From Massilia sp. ST3 (lineage in GTDB: Bacteria; Pseudomonadota; Gammaproteobacteria; Burkholderiales; Burkholderiaceae_D), in contig NZ_JAGPWC010000025.1 in the NCBI RefSeq assembly GCF_018119405.1, positions 1 to 64,000 on the forward strand: DNA of 64,000 nt, read 5' to 3'. Under the pieces are notes generated by a model. The model ran no database searches. It was not told the origin of the DNA and saw nothing but the letters and a program-made list of their open reading frames with translations. A program made the translations under genes and the position numbers. Each line of letters opens with the position of its first letter. Positions within the stretch are counted from its first letter, which is position 1. Positions 8,586-17,465 of this stretch are shown here, in pieces.

Positions 8586-9479
8586 CTAGAACCTGAAGTA
8601 ATGGTCCACCAGCAGCGCCGCGAACAGCAGCGAGAGGTAGACGATCGACCAGGTGAAGGTCTTGCGCGCCGCCATGTCGCTGTAGTGGCGGTGGATGCGC
8701 CACGAGTGGCGCAGGAAGACCGCATTCAGCGCGACCGCGGCCGCCAGGTAGATCAGGCCGCTCATGCCCACCGCGTAGGGCAGCAAGGTGGTGGCGGCCA
8801 GGGCCACCGTGTACAGCCACACCTGCAGGCCGGTGAAGCGCATGCCGTGGGTGATGGGCAGCATCGGCAGGCCGGAGCGGGCGTAGTCGTCGCGGCGGTA
8901 CATGGCCAGCACCCAGAAGTGCGGCGGGGTCCACACGAAGATGATCAGGACCAGCAGCCAGGCCTGCATCGGCACCTCGCCCGCCACCGCGGCCCAGCCC
9001 AGGGCGGGCGGCATGGCGCCGGACAGGCCGCCGATGACGATGTTCTGCGGGGTGTTCGGCTTGAGCAGGAGAGTATAGATGAATGCGTAGCCGACGAAGG
9101 TGACGAAGGTCAGCCACATCGTGAGCGGGTTGACGAAGGCGTACAGGATCCACATCCCGAGGCCGCCGATCAGGCTCGAGAACAGGATGGTCTGGGTCTG
9201 GCTGAGTTCGCCCATGGCGGTGGCGCGGCGCGCCGTGCGCGCCATGCGCGCGTCGATCTCGGCCTCGACCAGGCAGTTCACCGCGAAGGCGGCGCCGGCC
9301 AGCAGCCAGATCCCGGCGGTACCGGCGATCAGGACCTGCCAGCCCGGGAAACCGTCGGTGGCAAGGAACATCCCGATCACCGCGCAGAATACCGCCAGCT
9401 GGGTCACGCGCGGCTTGGTCAGGCTCCAGTACTGCGAGAACCTGCTCGGGGTTTTATGGATGGCTGTCTGGGTTGTCAT
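8586..9479 (-). CDS. ctaB: protoheme IX farnesyltransferase (heme O synthase)
   Basis: A 297-residue UbiA-superfamily membrane enzyme that transfers farnesyl from farnesyl diphosphate to heme b, giving heme O. Recognisable motifs are LTKPRVTQL near residue 20, the prenyl-diphosphate site [15 protein letters not shown] (Asn68, Glu72, Asp76; the first acidic position is Glu rather than Asp), and [26 protein letters not shown] in the second half. About nine hydrophobic segments are seen. The farnesyl donor can come from IspA, encoded later in this window. It lies between ctaA and the SCO gene on the same strand. Confidence 0.95.
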   Translation of the reverse strand: MTTQTAIHKTPSRFSQYWSLTKPRVTQLAVFCAVIGMFLATDGFPGWQVLIAGTAGIWLLAGAAFAVNCLVEAEIDARMARTARRATAMGELSQTQTILFSSLIGGLGMWILYAFVNPLTMWLTFVTFVGYAFIYTLLLKPNTPQNIVIGGLSGAMPPALGWAAVAGEVPMQAWLLVLIIFVWTPPHFWVLAMYRRDDYARSGLPMLPITHGMRFTGLQVWLYTVALAATTLLPYAVGMSGLIYLAAAVALNAVFLRHSWRIHRHYSDMAARKTFTWSIVYLSLLFAALLVDHYFRF

Positions 9480-9515
9480 TGGTTGGCTTCTTGCCGCGCT
9501 GCGCTGCCGTCTACC

Positions 9516-10679
9516 TTAGCGCCTGCCGCGTGCTATCGCGGCGGACGATCGTGCAGCAGCGCCGCCGGCCATGTCGAGTTGGAACTTCACCCGGTAGTTT
9601 AACATGGTCACCAGCAGGACCAGCAGGGCCGCCCCGGCGTTATGCAGGACCGCGATCGCCAGCGGAAAGTCGAAGTAGACCGTGGCGATGCCGGTGAACA
9701 GCTGGAGCGCCAGTACCAGGGCCAGGCGCAGCGCCGTCGGGCGCAGGCTGGCATAGGGCAAGGCCTTCCAGATCGCCAGGCCCAGCACCACCACCACCAC
9801 CAGCGCCGACATGCGGTGCACCCAGTGGATCGCCACCAGGGCCGAGAACGGCAGGTAGTGGCCGGCGGCGGTCTTGCCCAGCTCGCGCCACAGGTGGAAG
9901 CCGTGCTCGAAGTCCATCGGCGGCACCACCTGGCCGTCGCACAGGGGGAATTCGTCGCAGGCCAGGGTCGCATAGTTAGTGCTCACCCACCCGCCGAGGG
10001 CGATCTGCACGGCCAGCACCACGGCGGCCAGCAGGGCCAGGCGGCGCAGGCCGCGCAGCACCGGCGCGGCGATGGGCAGGCCGCCCGTCATTGCCTTGGG
10101 CTTGATCAGGAAGTCCTCGCGCCCGCCCAGCCAGGTCAGCATGGCCAGCAGGGCCATGCCCAGCAGCAGGTGGATGGTGACGATGACCGGCTGCAGCTTG
10201 AGGGTGACGGTCCAGGCGCCAAAGGCGCCCTGGATGCAGACGAACACGAACAGCAGCAGGGGCATGGCCGGCTTGAAGGCCTGGTGGCGGGTGCGGCGCC
10301 ATTGCATGATCGAGGTGAACAGCAGCGCCATGATGATCACGCCGATACCCATCGCCAGGTAACGGTGGATCATCTCGATCCAGGCCTTGGCCACGGTGAC
10401 CGGGCCGGTCGGCATGGCCGCCTCGGCGGCCGCGATCTCCTCGTGCGCCAGGAAGGGGTTGGCCATGCCGTAGCAGCCCGGCCAGTCGGGGCAGCCGAGG
10501 CCGGAATCGGTCAGGCGGGTAAAGCCGCCGAACACGATCAGGTCGAAGGTGAGGAAGACCGCGATCCAGACCAGCTTGCGGTATTTATTCGCATCCGAGG
10601 ACATCCAGACCATGGCCAGCGGCAGGCTGGCGACCAGCAGGCCCATCGCGGCCAGCTGCAGTATCGAGGAAGCTTGCAT
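9516..10679 (-). CDS. ctaA: heme A synthase (COX15/CtaA family)
   Basis: A 387-residue membrane enzyme of the COX15/CtaA family that oxidises the C8 methyl of heme O to the formyl group of heme A. About eight hydrophobic segments are visible, with family motifs GGFTRLTDSGLGCPDWPGCYG near residue 50, EMIHRYLAMGIG, and the second-half histidines in WVHRMSALVV and VLHNAGAALLVLL. The pair of Cys residues in the first periplasmic loop (GLGCPDWPGCYG) fits the proteobacterial form. Only four bases separate it from the upstream SCO-like gene. Confidence 0.95.
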   Translation of the reverse strand: MQASSILQLAAMGLLVASLPLAMVWMSSDANKYRKLVWIAVFLTFDLIVFGGFTRLTDSGLGCPDWPGCYGMANPFLAHEEIAAAEAAMPTGPVTVAKAWIEMIHRYLAMGIGVIIMALLFTSIMQWRRTRHQAFKPAMPLLLFVFVCIQGAFGAWTVTLKLQPVIVTIHLLLGMALLAMLTWLGGREDFLIKPKAMTGGLPIAAPVLRGLRRLALLAAVVLAVQIALGGWVSTNYATLACDEFPLCDGQVVPPMDFEHGFHLWRELGKTAAGHYLPFSALVAIHWVHRMSALVVVVVLGLAIWKALPYASLRPTALRLALVLALQLFTGIATVYFDFPLAIAVLHNAGAALLVLLVTMLNYRVKFQLDMAGGAAARSSAAIARGRR

Positions 10680-10683
10680 GGTC

Positions 10684-11340
10684 TTATCCGATGGCCGAGG
10701 CCTTGAGCAGCTTGGCGATGTCCTTGTACACCTTGCGCGGATCGGGCGACTTCGGGAAGCGCATCATCAGGTTGCCGAGCGGGTCGATCAGGTAGACGTG
10801 GTCGGAGGCGCTGGCGCCGCCCTCCACCGGCAGCCAGCCGGCGACCGCGGCGGCGGGGGCGCGCAGCACCGTGACGCCCTCGAGCAGGTCGGCGGGCGCT
10901 CCTTCGGCGTCCTTGAACCCGCGCAGGGCCGCGCTATCCACCGGCTGGCCGTCGGTGACCAGCCACACGCGTTCGATGCGGTCCATGTTCTTGCCCTGCA
11001 TCAGGCGCCATTGACGCATGGCGTGCAGCTGCTCCTGGCAGGCGGCCAGGCAGGCGCCGCCGCCGCTCCTGACCATCAGCCATTTGCCCGCCATTTGCTC
11101 CAGGCTGCGCGGCTGGCCCTCCAGGGTGGTCGAATCCAGCTTGGGAATCGGGTGCTGGCGCGGGTCGAGGATGGCGCCGTAATTGGTGCGGCCTTCCGGC
11201 TTGATGACGTAGTAGGCCAGGTAGGAGGCGATCAGCGGCGAGGCGCATACCAGCAGCACCAGGAACAGTTTCCAGCGTCCACGGATGCGCGCCTTGGCCG
11301 GGTCGGCCGCGCCGGGGTCAATCACGTTTTTTTGAACCAC
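10684..11340 (-). CDS. membrane-anchored SCO/thioredoxin-fold protein of the oxidase cluster
   Basis: A 218-residue protein with one N-terminal membrane anchor (about residues 23-46) and a periplasmic domain. It is commonly left as hypothetical, but it keeps a CxxxC pair (Cys97, Cys101 in GGGACLAACQEQ) and a later His181 in SDHVYLIDPLGN. The SCO gene nearby has Cys73, Cys77 and His162 in the equivalent arrangement (CPDVC; DHTAGSYVFD), with almost the same spacing. It is therefore inferred to be a divergent SCO-type thiol or copper-handling factor for oxidase assembly. It overlaps the SURF1 gene by 23 bases and precedes ctaA by four, so it is embedded in the operon. Confidence 0.8.
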   Translation of the reverse strand: MVQKNVIDPGAADPAKARIRGRWKLFLVLLVCASPLIASYLAYYVIKPEGRTNYGAILDPRQHPIPKLDSTTLEGQPRSLEQMAGKWLMVRSGGGACLAACQEQLHAMRQWRLMQGKNMDRIERVWLVTDGQPVDSAALRGFKDAEGAPADLLEGVTVLRAPAAAVAGWLPVEGGASASDHVYLIDPLGNLMMRFPKSPDPRKVYKDIAKLLKASAIG

Positions 11341-12058
11341 TTCGAAATCCCGTTATCACAAAGAAGAGGATGGCCATGGCCGCCAGCGCATACCACTGGA
11401 AGGCATAGCCGCGATGCTTGTCGATGCCGCTGGAGGGCGCCGGCCAGTCGCGCGCCAGCGTGTCGCCCGCAGCGCCCGGGGCGCTCTGCTGCACCAGGAA
11501 GGGCGCGAAGGCCAGCCCGCTGGCGCGCGCCAGGTCCTGGGGCGCCAGGTTCTGCACCAGCTCGCCCGGTTTGAGCGCCTGCGCGGCGCCGAGCTCCATC
11601 ACCTTGCCGGCCGAGGCGACCACCTGCCCTTCGATCGTCACCACGCCCGCAGGCGTGGAGAACGGCGGCAGCTTGCCATATTCCGCCTGGCGCGGCAGCC
11701 AGCCGCGCAGCACCAGCACATGCGTGTCGCCGCCTGCTATTCTAAACGGCATGGCGAGCACATAGCCGGTCTGGCCGTTCATGGGGCGATTGGAGAGGAA
11801 GACCGGCCAGGTGGCGACGAATTCGCCGCGCATGCGCACGCGGCGGAATTCGAGTGCGCCGGCGTCCTGGCCCGCAGCGGGAACGCCAGCCATGCCCAAC
11901 ACCAGGGGCGGCTCGGCGGCGCGGGCGGCCTGGCGCGCCTGGAGTTCGGTTTTCTGGGCCGCCCTGCCCTGCTGCCAGTTGCCGAGCAGGATGCCGATGC
12001 CGGCAACGATGACTGCCGCGATGAAAGGAATGAGGCGGAAATGGAAGGCGAAGCGCAT
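11318..12058 (-). CDS. SURF1 family oxidase assembly protein
   Basis: A 246-residue SURF1/Shy1 homologue, an assembly factor thought to help insert heme A into oxidase subunit I. The family layout is clear: one transmembrane helix at each end (about 9-26 and 221-238) and a periplasmic domain between, with motifs FRRVRMRGEF, VLVLRGWLP and the C-terminal HRGYAFQWYALAAMAILFF. It overlaps the following SCO-like gene by 23 bases. The divergent DUF2909 gene starts only 33 bases away, so the two promoters must overlap or share this gap. Confidence 0.92.
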   Translation of the reverse strand: MRFAFHFRLIPFIAAVIVAGIGILLGNWQQGRAAQKTELQARQAARAAEPPLVLGMAGVPAAGQDAGALEFRRVRMRGEFVATWPVFLSNRPMNGQTGYVLAMPFRIAGGDTHVLVLRGWLPRQAEYGKLPPFSTPAGVVTIEGQVVASAGKVMELGAAQALKPGELVQNLAPQDLARASGLAFAPFLVQQSAPGAAGDTLARDWPAPSSGIDKHRGYAFQWYALAAMAILFFVITGFRSGSKKRD

Positions 12059-12091
12059 TACAATGGTGCCTCAACCTTTCCCGGGCCCATC

Positions 12092-12292
12092 ATGAAATTC
12101 TTTGTTGCCATCGCCTTCATCCTGATCCTTGCCAGCCTGGGGTCGGCCCTGTTCTTCCTGATGCGCGACAAGGGCCGTAGCAACCGCACCGTGCATGCGC
12201 TGGCGATGCGGGTGGGCTTGTCGATCGCGTTGTTCCTGAGCTTGCTTGCGGCCTACAAGATGGGGTGGATCGCGCCGACCGGTATCCGTTAA
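12092..12292 (+). CDS. DUF2909 twin-transmembrane small protein
   Basis: A 66-residue protein made of two hydrophobic helices (about 3-23 and 40-58) joined by a short basic loop RDKGRSNR, as in the DUF2909 family found beside cytochrome oxidase genes in betaproteobacteria. It is the only plus-strand gene inside the oxidase cluster, set between SURF1 and ctaE. The ATG at 12092 follows an open frame without coding character. Function is unknown; a role in oxidase assembly or stability is inferred only from position. Confidence 0.8.
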   Translation: MKFFVAIAFILILASLGSALFFLMRDKGRSNRTVHALAMRVGLSIALFLSLLAAYKMGWIAPTGIR

Positions 12293-12334
12293 GCGCACCG
12301 CAAACCCGCATCACCCACACCCACGAAAACAATA

Positions 12335-12359
12335 GGGACGGCCACACCGTGACCGTCCC
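12335..12359. terminator. hairpin between convergent DUF2909 and ctaE genes
   Basis: GGGACGG at 12335-12341 pairs with CCGTCCC at 12353-12359, with a further CAC/GTG pairing inside after one mismatch. It lies between the 3' ends of two converging genes. No strong T-run follows on either strand, so bidirectional termination is plausible but unproven. Confidence 0.4.
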
Positions 12360-12381
12360 CATGCATGTCAATCCGTAGCGC

Positions 12382-13257
12382 TTACAGCCAGTACACGACG
12401 ACGTACAGGCCCAGCCACACCACGTCGACGAAGTGCCAGTACCAGGCGGCGCCTTCGAAACCGAAGTGATTGTCCGCCGTGAAGTGCCCTTTCAGCACAC
12501 GGTAGAGGATCACCGACAGCATGATCGCGCCCATGGTCACGTGGAAGCCGTGGAAACCGGTCAGCATGAAGAAGGTCGAGCCGTAGATGCCCGAGGTCAG
12601 CTTCAGGTTCAGTTCCGAGTAGGCGTGCATGTATTCATAGACCTGGAAGCCCATGAAGATCGCGCCCAGCAGGATGGTGGCGAACAGCCAGAACGCCGTC
12701 TTCGAGCGGTGGCCGGCGCGCAGTGCGTGGTGCGAGATGGTCAGGGTCACGCCAGACAGCAGCAGCAGCGCGGTGTTGATGGTCGGGATCGGGAATGGGC
12801 CCATGGTCTGGAAGTTGTCGACCACGCCTGCCGGGCCGGTGTTGCCCCAGACCGGCGCGAAGTCGGGCCAGATGAACTTGTGGTCCAGGTCGGCCAGCCA
12901 GGGCATGCTGACGGCGCGGGCATAGAACAGCGCGCCGAAGAAGGCGCCGAAGAACATCACTTCCGAGAAGATGAACCAGCTCATCGACCAGCGGTAGGAC
13001 ACGTCGATGCGCTTGCTGTACATGCCGCGCTCGGATTCGCCGATCGCGTCGCCGAACCAGAAATACAGCACGATCAGCATGGCCACGATGCCGGCCAGGC
13101 AGACCGCCGGGCCCCAGGACAGGCTGTTGACCCAGGCCGAGGCGCCGGCCATGGTGGTCAGCATCGAAATGCCGGCGAACATGGGCCAGCGCGACGGGCC
13201 TGGCACGAAGTAGTAAGGCGCGCCGTGTGGCGTGGTTGTTGGCGAACTCATCTTCAT
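12382..13257 (-). CDS. ctaE: cytochrome c oxidase subunit III
   Basis: A 291-residue oxidase subunit III of the inner-membrane aa3 complex. Seven hydrophobic segments are visible, with family motifs such as WFIFSEVMFFGAFFGALFYAR, QVYEYMHAYSELNLKLTSGIYGSTFFMLTGFHGFHV and AAWYWHFVDVVWLGLYVVVYWL at the C terminus. It is the last gene of the ctaC-to-ctaE run, with a palindromic repeat in the 127 bases between it and the upstream DUF2970 gene. Subunit III stabilises turnover and proton uptake rather than carrying redox centres. Confidence 0.96.
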   Translation of the reverse strand: MKMSSPTTTPHGAPYYFVPGPSRWPMFAGISMLTTMAGASAWVNSLSWGPAVCLAGIVAMLIVLYFWFGDAIGESERGMYSKRIDVSYRWSMSWFIFSEVMFFGAFFGALFYARAVSMPWLADLDHKFIWPDFAPVWGNTGPAGVVDNFQTMGPFPIPTINTALLLLSGVTLTISHHALRAGHRSKTAFWLFATILLGAIFMGFQVYEYMHAYSELNLKLTSGIYGSTFFMLTGFHGFHVTMGAIMLSVILYRVLKGHFTADNHFGFEGAAWYWHFVDVVWLGLYVVVYWL

Positions 13258-13302
13258 CTCCTCAATCGAACTGCTTTTTGAATTGTTGGGCTGCTCTACC
13301 AG

Positions 13303-13333
13303 AACTTGGATCCCCGCCTTCGCGGGGAAGACG
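13303..13333. repeat. REP-like palindromic repeat, family A, solitary copy
   Basis: The core CCCCGCCTTCGCGGGG hairpin is flanked by AACTTGGAT and AAGACG. This is the same 31-base unit found ten more times in the window as inverted pairs. This copy is single and lies between the DUF2970 gene and ctaE inside the oxidase operon, where it could act as an mRNA stabilising or attenuating hairpin. Confidence 0.8.
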
Positions 13334-13384
13334 TTTCGGCGCCAGAGGCCGGAACGCGTATCTGCCTATTCTTTCACTGTCCTT

Positions 13385-13594
13385 TTACTGCGACACCGCG
13401 AACCTCACCGCCAGCAGCAGCACGCCGATGAACAGCGCCGCGCCGATCAGCCCGGCGATGATGACGTGCACCGGGTTCAGGTTGGCGGCGTCGTCCTCGT
13501 AGTCGCGGCGCTTGCGCACCCCGAAGAAGGACCAGAACACCGCCTTCATCGAAGCCAGGAAACTTCCCTTGCGCTGGTGCGGTTTGTCCTCCAT
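13385..13594 (-). CDS. DUF2970 small membrane protein
   Basis: A 69-residue protein with a basic N-terminal part containing SMKAVFWSFFGVRKRRDYEDD and one C-terminal transmembrane helix (about 46-65). This matches DUF2970, a small family that sits between ctaG and ctaE in betaproteobacterial oxidase operons. Nine bases separate it from ctaG. Function is not known; it could be a minor oxidase subunit or assembly factor. Confidence 0.85.
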   Translation of the reverse strand: MEDKPHQRKGSFLASMKAVFWSFFGVRKRRDYEDDAANLNPVHVIIAGLIGAALFIGVLLLAVRFAVSQ

Positions 13595-13603
13595 GTCCCT
13601 TCC

Positions 13604-14173
13604 TTACTTTGCCGCCACCGTCGTGGCGCCGTTCATGCCGCCGATCTCGAAGAAGGTGTACGACAAGGTGATGTTCTTCACTTCGCGCGGCAGCGCCGGA
13701 TCGATGAAGAACACCACCGGCATCTGGCGCGCCTCGTTCGCCTTCAGGGTCTGTTCCTGGAAGCAGAAGCAGTCGACCTTCTTGAAGTGCGGCGTGGCGG
13801 ACTGCGGCGCGTAGCTCGGAATCGCCTGCGCCTTGACCACCCTGCCCTGCGTGTTGACCACCTCGTAGACCACGGTGGTCAGCTCGCCAGGGTGCACCTC
13901 AATGCTGCGCTGGGTCGGACGGAACCGCCACGGTCCCTGCGCATTGCCGTCCAGCTCGACCGTGATGACGCGCGAACGGTCGACCTGGGTATTCGTCGGC
14001 GCCTCGACCAGCCCGTCCTTCTGGGTCAGCACATTAATGCCGAGCACCTCGCAGATCTGGCGGTACATCGGCACCAGCGCGTAGCCGAAACCGAACATCA
14101 TCACCGCCACCACCACCAGTTTCCCGAGGGTGGTCCGGTTCAGGCGGCGGATGCGGCTGCTCGTCGGGTTCAT
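13604..14173 (-). CDS. ctaG: cytochrome c oxidase assembly protein CtaG/Cox11
   Basis: A 189-residue Cox11/CtaG protein that supplies copper to the CuB site of subunit I. It has one N-terminal transmembrane helix (about 18-38) and a periplasmic immunoglobulin-like domain. The copper ligands are present as Cys135 and Cys137 in VDCFCFQEQTL, with FFIDPALP shortly after, as in the family. Together with the SCO proteins it covers both copper centres of the oxidase. It is located between the small assembly peptide gene and DUF2970. Confidence 0.95.
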   Translation of the reverse strand: MNPTSSRIRRLNRTTLGKLVVVAVMMFGFGYALVPMYRQICEVLGINVLTQKDGLVEAPTNTQVDRSRVITVELDGNAQGPWRFRPTQRSIEVHPGELTTVVYEVVNTQGRVVKAQAIPSYAPQSATPHFKKVDCFCFQEQTLKANEARQMPVVFFIDPALPREVKNITLSYTFFEIGGMNGATTVAAK

Positions 14174-14186
14174 CCCGGCCCCCGGT

Positions 14187-14297
14187 TCAGCTCAGCAGCG
14201 TGAACTTGACGAACACGCTGATGAAGAAGAACAGCGCAATCCCGCCCAGGACCAGGGCGGTTTTCAGATTGCTGGGCTTGTTTGCCTCGGTGCCCAT
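14187..14297 (-). CDS. cytochrome oxidase small assembly protein (36 aa)
   Basis: A 36-residue open frame starting with MGTEANKPSN and containing one transmembrane helix (about 13-34). It fits the tiny cytochrome oxidase small assembly protein found between ctaD and ctaG in related bacteria. The ATG at 14297 lies three bases after the ctaD stop, and the stop lies 13 bases before ctaG. The position, hydrophobic helix and tight spacing support a real gene despite its size. Confidence 0.75.
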   Translation of the reverse strand: MGTEANKPSNLKTALVLGGIALFFFISVFVKFTLLS

Positions 14298-14299
14298 GA

Positions 14300-15895
14300 T
14301 TACTTCACCAGCGGCGGGGTTTCGAAGGTATGGAACGGCGCCGGGCTCGGCACGGTCCACTCCAGGCCTTCCGCGCCTTCCCACGGCTTGGCGTCCGCCT
14401 TCTTGCCGCCGCGGATGGTCGGCAGCACCACGAAGAACAGGAAGTACACCTGCGACAGGCCGAAGCCGAAGGCGCCGATGGACACGATCATGTTGAAGTC
14501 GGTGAACTGGGTGGCATAGTCCGCATAGCGGCGCGGCATGCCGGCCAGGCCCAGGAAGTGCATCGGGAAGAAGGTGATGTTGAACGTGATCAGAGACAGC
14601 CAGAAGTGGATCTTGCCGGCGGTTTCAGGATACATGTGGCCGGTCCACTTCGGACCCCAGTAGTAGAAGCCCGCGAACAGCGCGAACAGCGAGCCCGCCA
14701 CCAGCACGTAGTGGAAGTGCGCCACCACGTAGTAGGTGTCGTGCACCTGGATGTCGATCGGGGTCACGGCCAGGATCAGGCCGGTGAAGCCGCCCATGGT
14801 GAACACGAAGATGAAGCCGACCGCGAACAGCATCGGGGTCTCGAAGGTCATCGAGCCCTTCCACATGGTGGCCACCCAGTTGAACACCTTCACGCCGGTC
14901 GGCACGGAGATGAGCATGGTGGCGTACATGAAGAACAGCTGCGAGGTCACCGGCATGCCGGTGGTGAACATGTGGTGGGCCCAGACGATGAAGGACAGGA
15001 TCGCGATCGACGCGGTCGCATAGACCATCGAGGCGTAGCCGAACAAGGGTTTACGTGCGAAGGCCGGGATGATCTGCGACACGATGCCGAAGGCCGGCAG
15101 AATCATGATGTAGACCTCGGGGTGGCCGAAGAACCAGAAGATGTGCTGGTACATGACCGGGTCGCCGCCGCCGGCGGCGTTGAAGAACGAGGTGCCGAAG
15201 TGGCGGTCGGTCAGGGTCATGGTGATCGCGCCCGCCAGGACCGGCATCACGGCGATCAGCAGGAAGGCGGTGATCAGCCAGGTCCAGCAGAACATCGGCA
15301 TCTTCATCAGGGTCATGCCCGGTGCGCGCATGTTCAGGATGGTGACGATGATGTTGATCGAACCCATGATCGACGAGGCGCCCATGATGTGCATCGCGAA
15401 GATCGCCATGTCCATGCCGATGCCCATCTGGGTCGACAGCGGCGCATACAGGGTCCAGCCGGCGGCGGTGGCGCCGCCCGGCGACAGGAAGGACGCGGCC
15501 AGCAGGATCGCGGCCGGCGGCAGCAGCCAGAACGAGAAGTTGTTCATGCGCGCGAATGCCATGTCCGAGGCGCCCACCTGCAGCGGCAGCATCCAGTTGG
15601 CGAAGCCGACGAAGGCCGGCATGATCGCGCCGAACACCATCACCAGGCCGTGCATGGTGGTCAGCTGGTTGAAGAACTCCGGACGGAAGTACTGCAGGCC
15701 CGGCTGGAACAGCTCGGTGCGGATCATCAGCGCCAGCACGCCGCCAGAGAGCAGCATGATGAACGAGAACCACAGGTACAGGGTGCCGATGTCCTTGTGG
15801 TTGGTGGCGAAGAGCCAGCGGCGCAGACCGTGCGGATGGTCGTGCGCGTGATCGTGGCCGTGATCGTGTGCGTGATCGATAGTGCTGGTAGTCAT
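14300..15895 (-). CDS. ctaD: cytochrome c oxidase subunit I
   Basis: A 531-residue heme-copper oxidase subunit I with twelve transmembrane helices and the heme a, heme a3 and CuB ligands. Motifs include [33 protein letters not shown] with the CuB His, [11 protein letters not shown], and [19 protein letters not shown] with the paired heme ligands. The N-terminal tail is unusual: histidine at every second residue from 8 to 22 (H8, H10, H12, H14, H16, H18, H20, H22). The first helix of the family starts after the following [15 protein letters not shown]. The tail should face the cytoplasm. Confidence 0.97.
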   Translation of the reverse strand: MTTSTIDHAHDHGHDHAHDHPHGLRRWLFATNHKDIGTLYLWFSFIMLLSGGVLALMIRTELFQPGLQYFRPEFFNQLTTMHGLVMVFGAIMPAFVGFANWMLPLQVGASDMAFARMNNFSFWLLPPAAILLAASFLSPGGATAAGWTLYAPLSTQMGIGMDMAIFAMHIMGASSIMGSINIIVTILNMRAPGMTLMKMPMFCWTWLITAFLLIAVMPVLAGAITMTLTDRHFGTSFFNAAGGGDPVMYQHIFWFFGHPEVYIMILPAFGIVSQIIPAFARKPLFGYASMVYATASIAILSFIVWAHHMFTTGMPVTSQLFFMYATMLISVPTGVKVFNWVATMWKGSMTFETPMLFAVGFIFVFTMGGFTGLILAVTPIDIQVHDTYYVVAHFHYVLVAGSLFALFAGFYYWGPKWTGHMYPETAGKIHFWLSLITFNITFFPMHFLGLAGMPRRYADYATQFTDFNMIVSIGAFGFGLSQVYFLFFVVLPTIRGGKKADAKPWEGAEGLEWTVPSPAPFHTFETPPLVK

Positions 15896-15929
15896 TTCAA
15901 TATCCTTGAAGCGAACTCAGTTGCCTGCG

Positions 15930-17114
15930 TTATTTGCGTGCGGCCAGGACTTCTGCCGGCTGGACGATGTTTTCCGCGGCCTTGTTCGACCAGGCGTTGC
16001 GGGTGTAGGTGATCACGGCGGCGATCTCGGTGTCGGACAGCTGCTTCCAGGCCGGCATCGCGGCCGGGTACTTCGGCGTGTCCTGGCCGTTCAGCAGCAC
16101 GTCGACCTGGTGGGCCTTGGCGCCCAGCACGACTTCCGAGCCTTCGAGCGGCGCGAACGCGCCCGGCACGCCCTTGCCGTTGGCCTGGTGGCAGGCCACG
16201 CAGTTGGCGCTGTAGACCTGCTCGCCGCGGGTCTTGAGTTCGTCGATGGTCCAGGTCTTGGTCGGATCGTCCGCCAGGGCGGCCATCGCCTTCTTCTTGC
16301 CGTCGACCCAGGCGGTGTACTCGGCGTCGGTCACGACGCGCACCACGATCGGCATGAAGGCGTGGTCCTTGCCGCACAGCTCGACGCAGTTGCCGCGGTA
16401 GACGCCGGTCTTCTCGGCCTTGAACCAGCCGTCGCGCACGAAGCCCGGGATCGCATCCTGCTTGATGGCGAAGGCCGGGATGGTCCAGGCGTGGATCACG
16501 TCGTTGGCGGTGAAGACCATGCGGATCTTCTTGTTCACCGGGACGACCATTTCATTGTCGACTTCCAGCAGGTAGTTCTCGCCCTTCTGCTGGGTGGCTT
16601 CCTCGCCCGGCAGGCCGATCTGGGCGCGCGGGGTGGCCAGGTTCGACAGGAAGGAGATGCCCTCGCCTTCGCCCTTCAGGTAGTCGTAGCCCCATTTCCA
16701 CTGCATGCCGGTGGCCTTGATGGTGATGTCGGCGTTCGAGGTGTCCTTCAGCGCGACCACGGTCTTGGTGGCCGGCAGGGCCATGCCGATGACGATCAGG
16801 AAGGGAACGATGGTCCAGGCGATTTCGACGGCGGTCGATTCGTGGAAGGTGGCGGGCTTGTGGCCCAGGGATTTGCGGTGCTTGAACACCGAATAGAACA
16901 TGACGCCGAACACGCCCACGAAGATGACCAGGCAGACGATCATCATCCAGTTGTGGAGGGAATAGATGTCGGCGCCGACGCCGGTCACGGGGGCCTGCAT
17001 GTTGAGCTGGTGCTCGACCGGCCGGCCCGTGATTTCCGGTGCCGCCCACGCAGGGATGCCGGCAGTTACAGCGAGGCCGAACAGCATGGCCCCAAGTCGC
17101 GATGCATAAGTCAT
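15930..17114 (-). CDS. ctaC: cytochrome c oxidase subunit II with fused cytochrome c domain
   Basis: A 394-residue caa3-like subunit II. It has a signal peptide (cleavage near AWA-APEI), two transmembrane helices (about 56-76 and 96-117), the cupredoxin domain with CuA ligands (Cys243 and Cys247 in CVELCGKDHAFM), and a C-terminal class I cytochrome c domain with heme site Cys305, Cys308 and His309 (CVACH). The fused heme accepts electrons from soluble cytochrome c. ATG at 17114 is chosen because GGGGA lies five bases upstream; a TTG four codons earlier overlaps that site. It is first in the oxidase operon. Confidence 0.96.
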   Translation of the reverse strand: MTYASRLGAMLFGLAVTAGIPAWAAPEITGRPVEHQLNMQAPVTGVGADIYSLHNWMMIVCLVIFVGVFGVMFYSVFKHRKSLGHKPATFHESTAVEIAWTIVPFLIVIGMALPATKTVVALKDTSNADITIKATGMQWKWGYDYLKGEGEGISFLSNLATPRAQIGLPGEEATQQKGENYLLEVDNEMVVPVNKKIRMVFTANDVIHAWTIPAFAIKQDAIPGFVRDGWFKAEKTGVYRGNCVELCGKDHAFMPIVVRVVTDAEYTAWVDGKKKAMAALADDPTKTWTIDELKTRGEQVYSANCVACHQANGKGVPGAFAPLEGSEVVLGAKAHQVDVLLNGQDTPKYPAAMPAWKQLSDTEIAAVITYTRNAWSNKAAENIVQPAEVLAARK

Positions 17115-17394
17115 GTATGTCCCCAACCACCCAAAAAAATAAAAGTATTTTTTAGACGGCGGCGATTTTCGAGAACAAACCGCCGCCGCTCCGAACCTTG
17201 TTCGCAGAGGGCTGCCGGGTCGTCCCGCGAAAATTGCGCTGCGGAATGGTGGAAACCATCACGCCGAGCCCGGCCAGCGCTCTGCTGGCAGGGACCGGCG
17301 TCTCTCTGCGGATGCTGCAATTCAGTTCTATTTATTCCCCGGATTGCTGTTTTTTTCAGCGTTATTCTGGTCCGGAAGAGAAAAATAGCGATTG
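17115..17394 (-). other. long leader region before ctaC
   Basis: About 280 bases lie between the proposed promoter and the ctaC start. No credible gene is seen on either strand. The stretch ends with A/T-rich runs (CCAAAAAAATAAAAG and TTTTTTAGACGG in plus-strand reading) next to the ribosome site. If the promoter is correct, this is an unusually long 5' untranslated leader that could hold post-transcriptional control. Confidence 0.4.
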
Positions 17395-17424
17395 ATTATA
17401 CTGAAATTGCTAATTTTTATTCAA
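17395..17424 (-). promoter_or_regulatory. sigma-70 type promoter for the oxidase operon
   Basis: Read on the minus strand, TTGAAT (plus positions 17419-17424) is followed after 18 bases by a perfect TATAAT (17395-17400). It faces ctaC and lies in a markedly AT-rich stretch between the BioC-like gene and ctaC. It is the only strong promoter-like pair upstream of the operon. Confidence 0.55.
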
Positions 17425-17465
17425 GGAAAATCGGGACACCGGCAGACTGTCGTATGCATGTTGAA

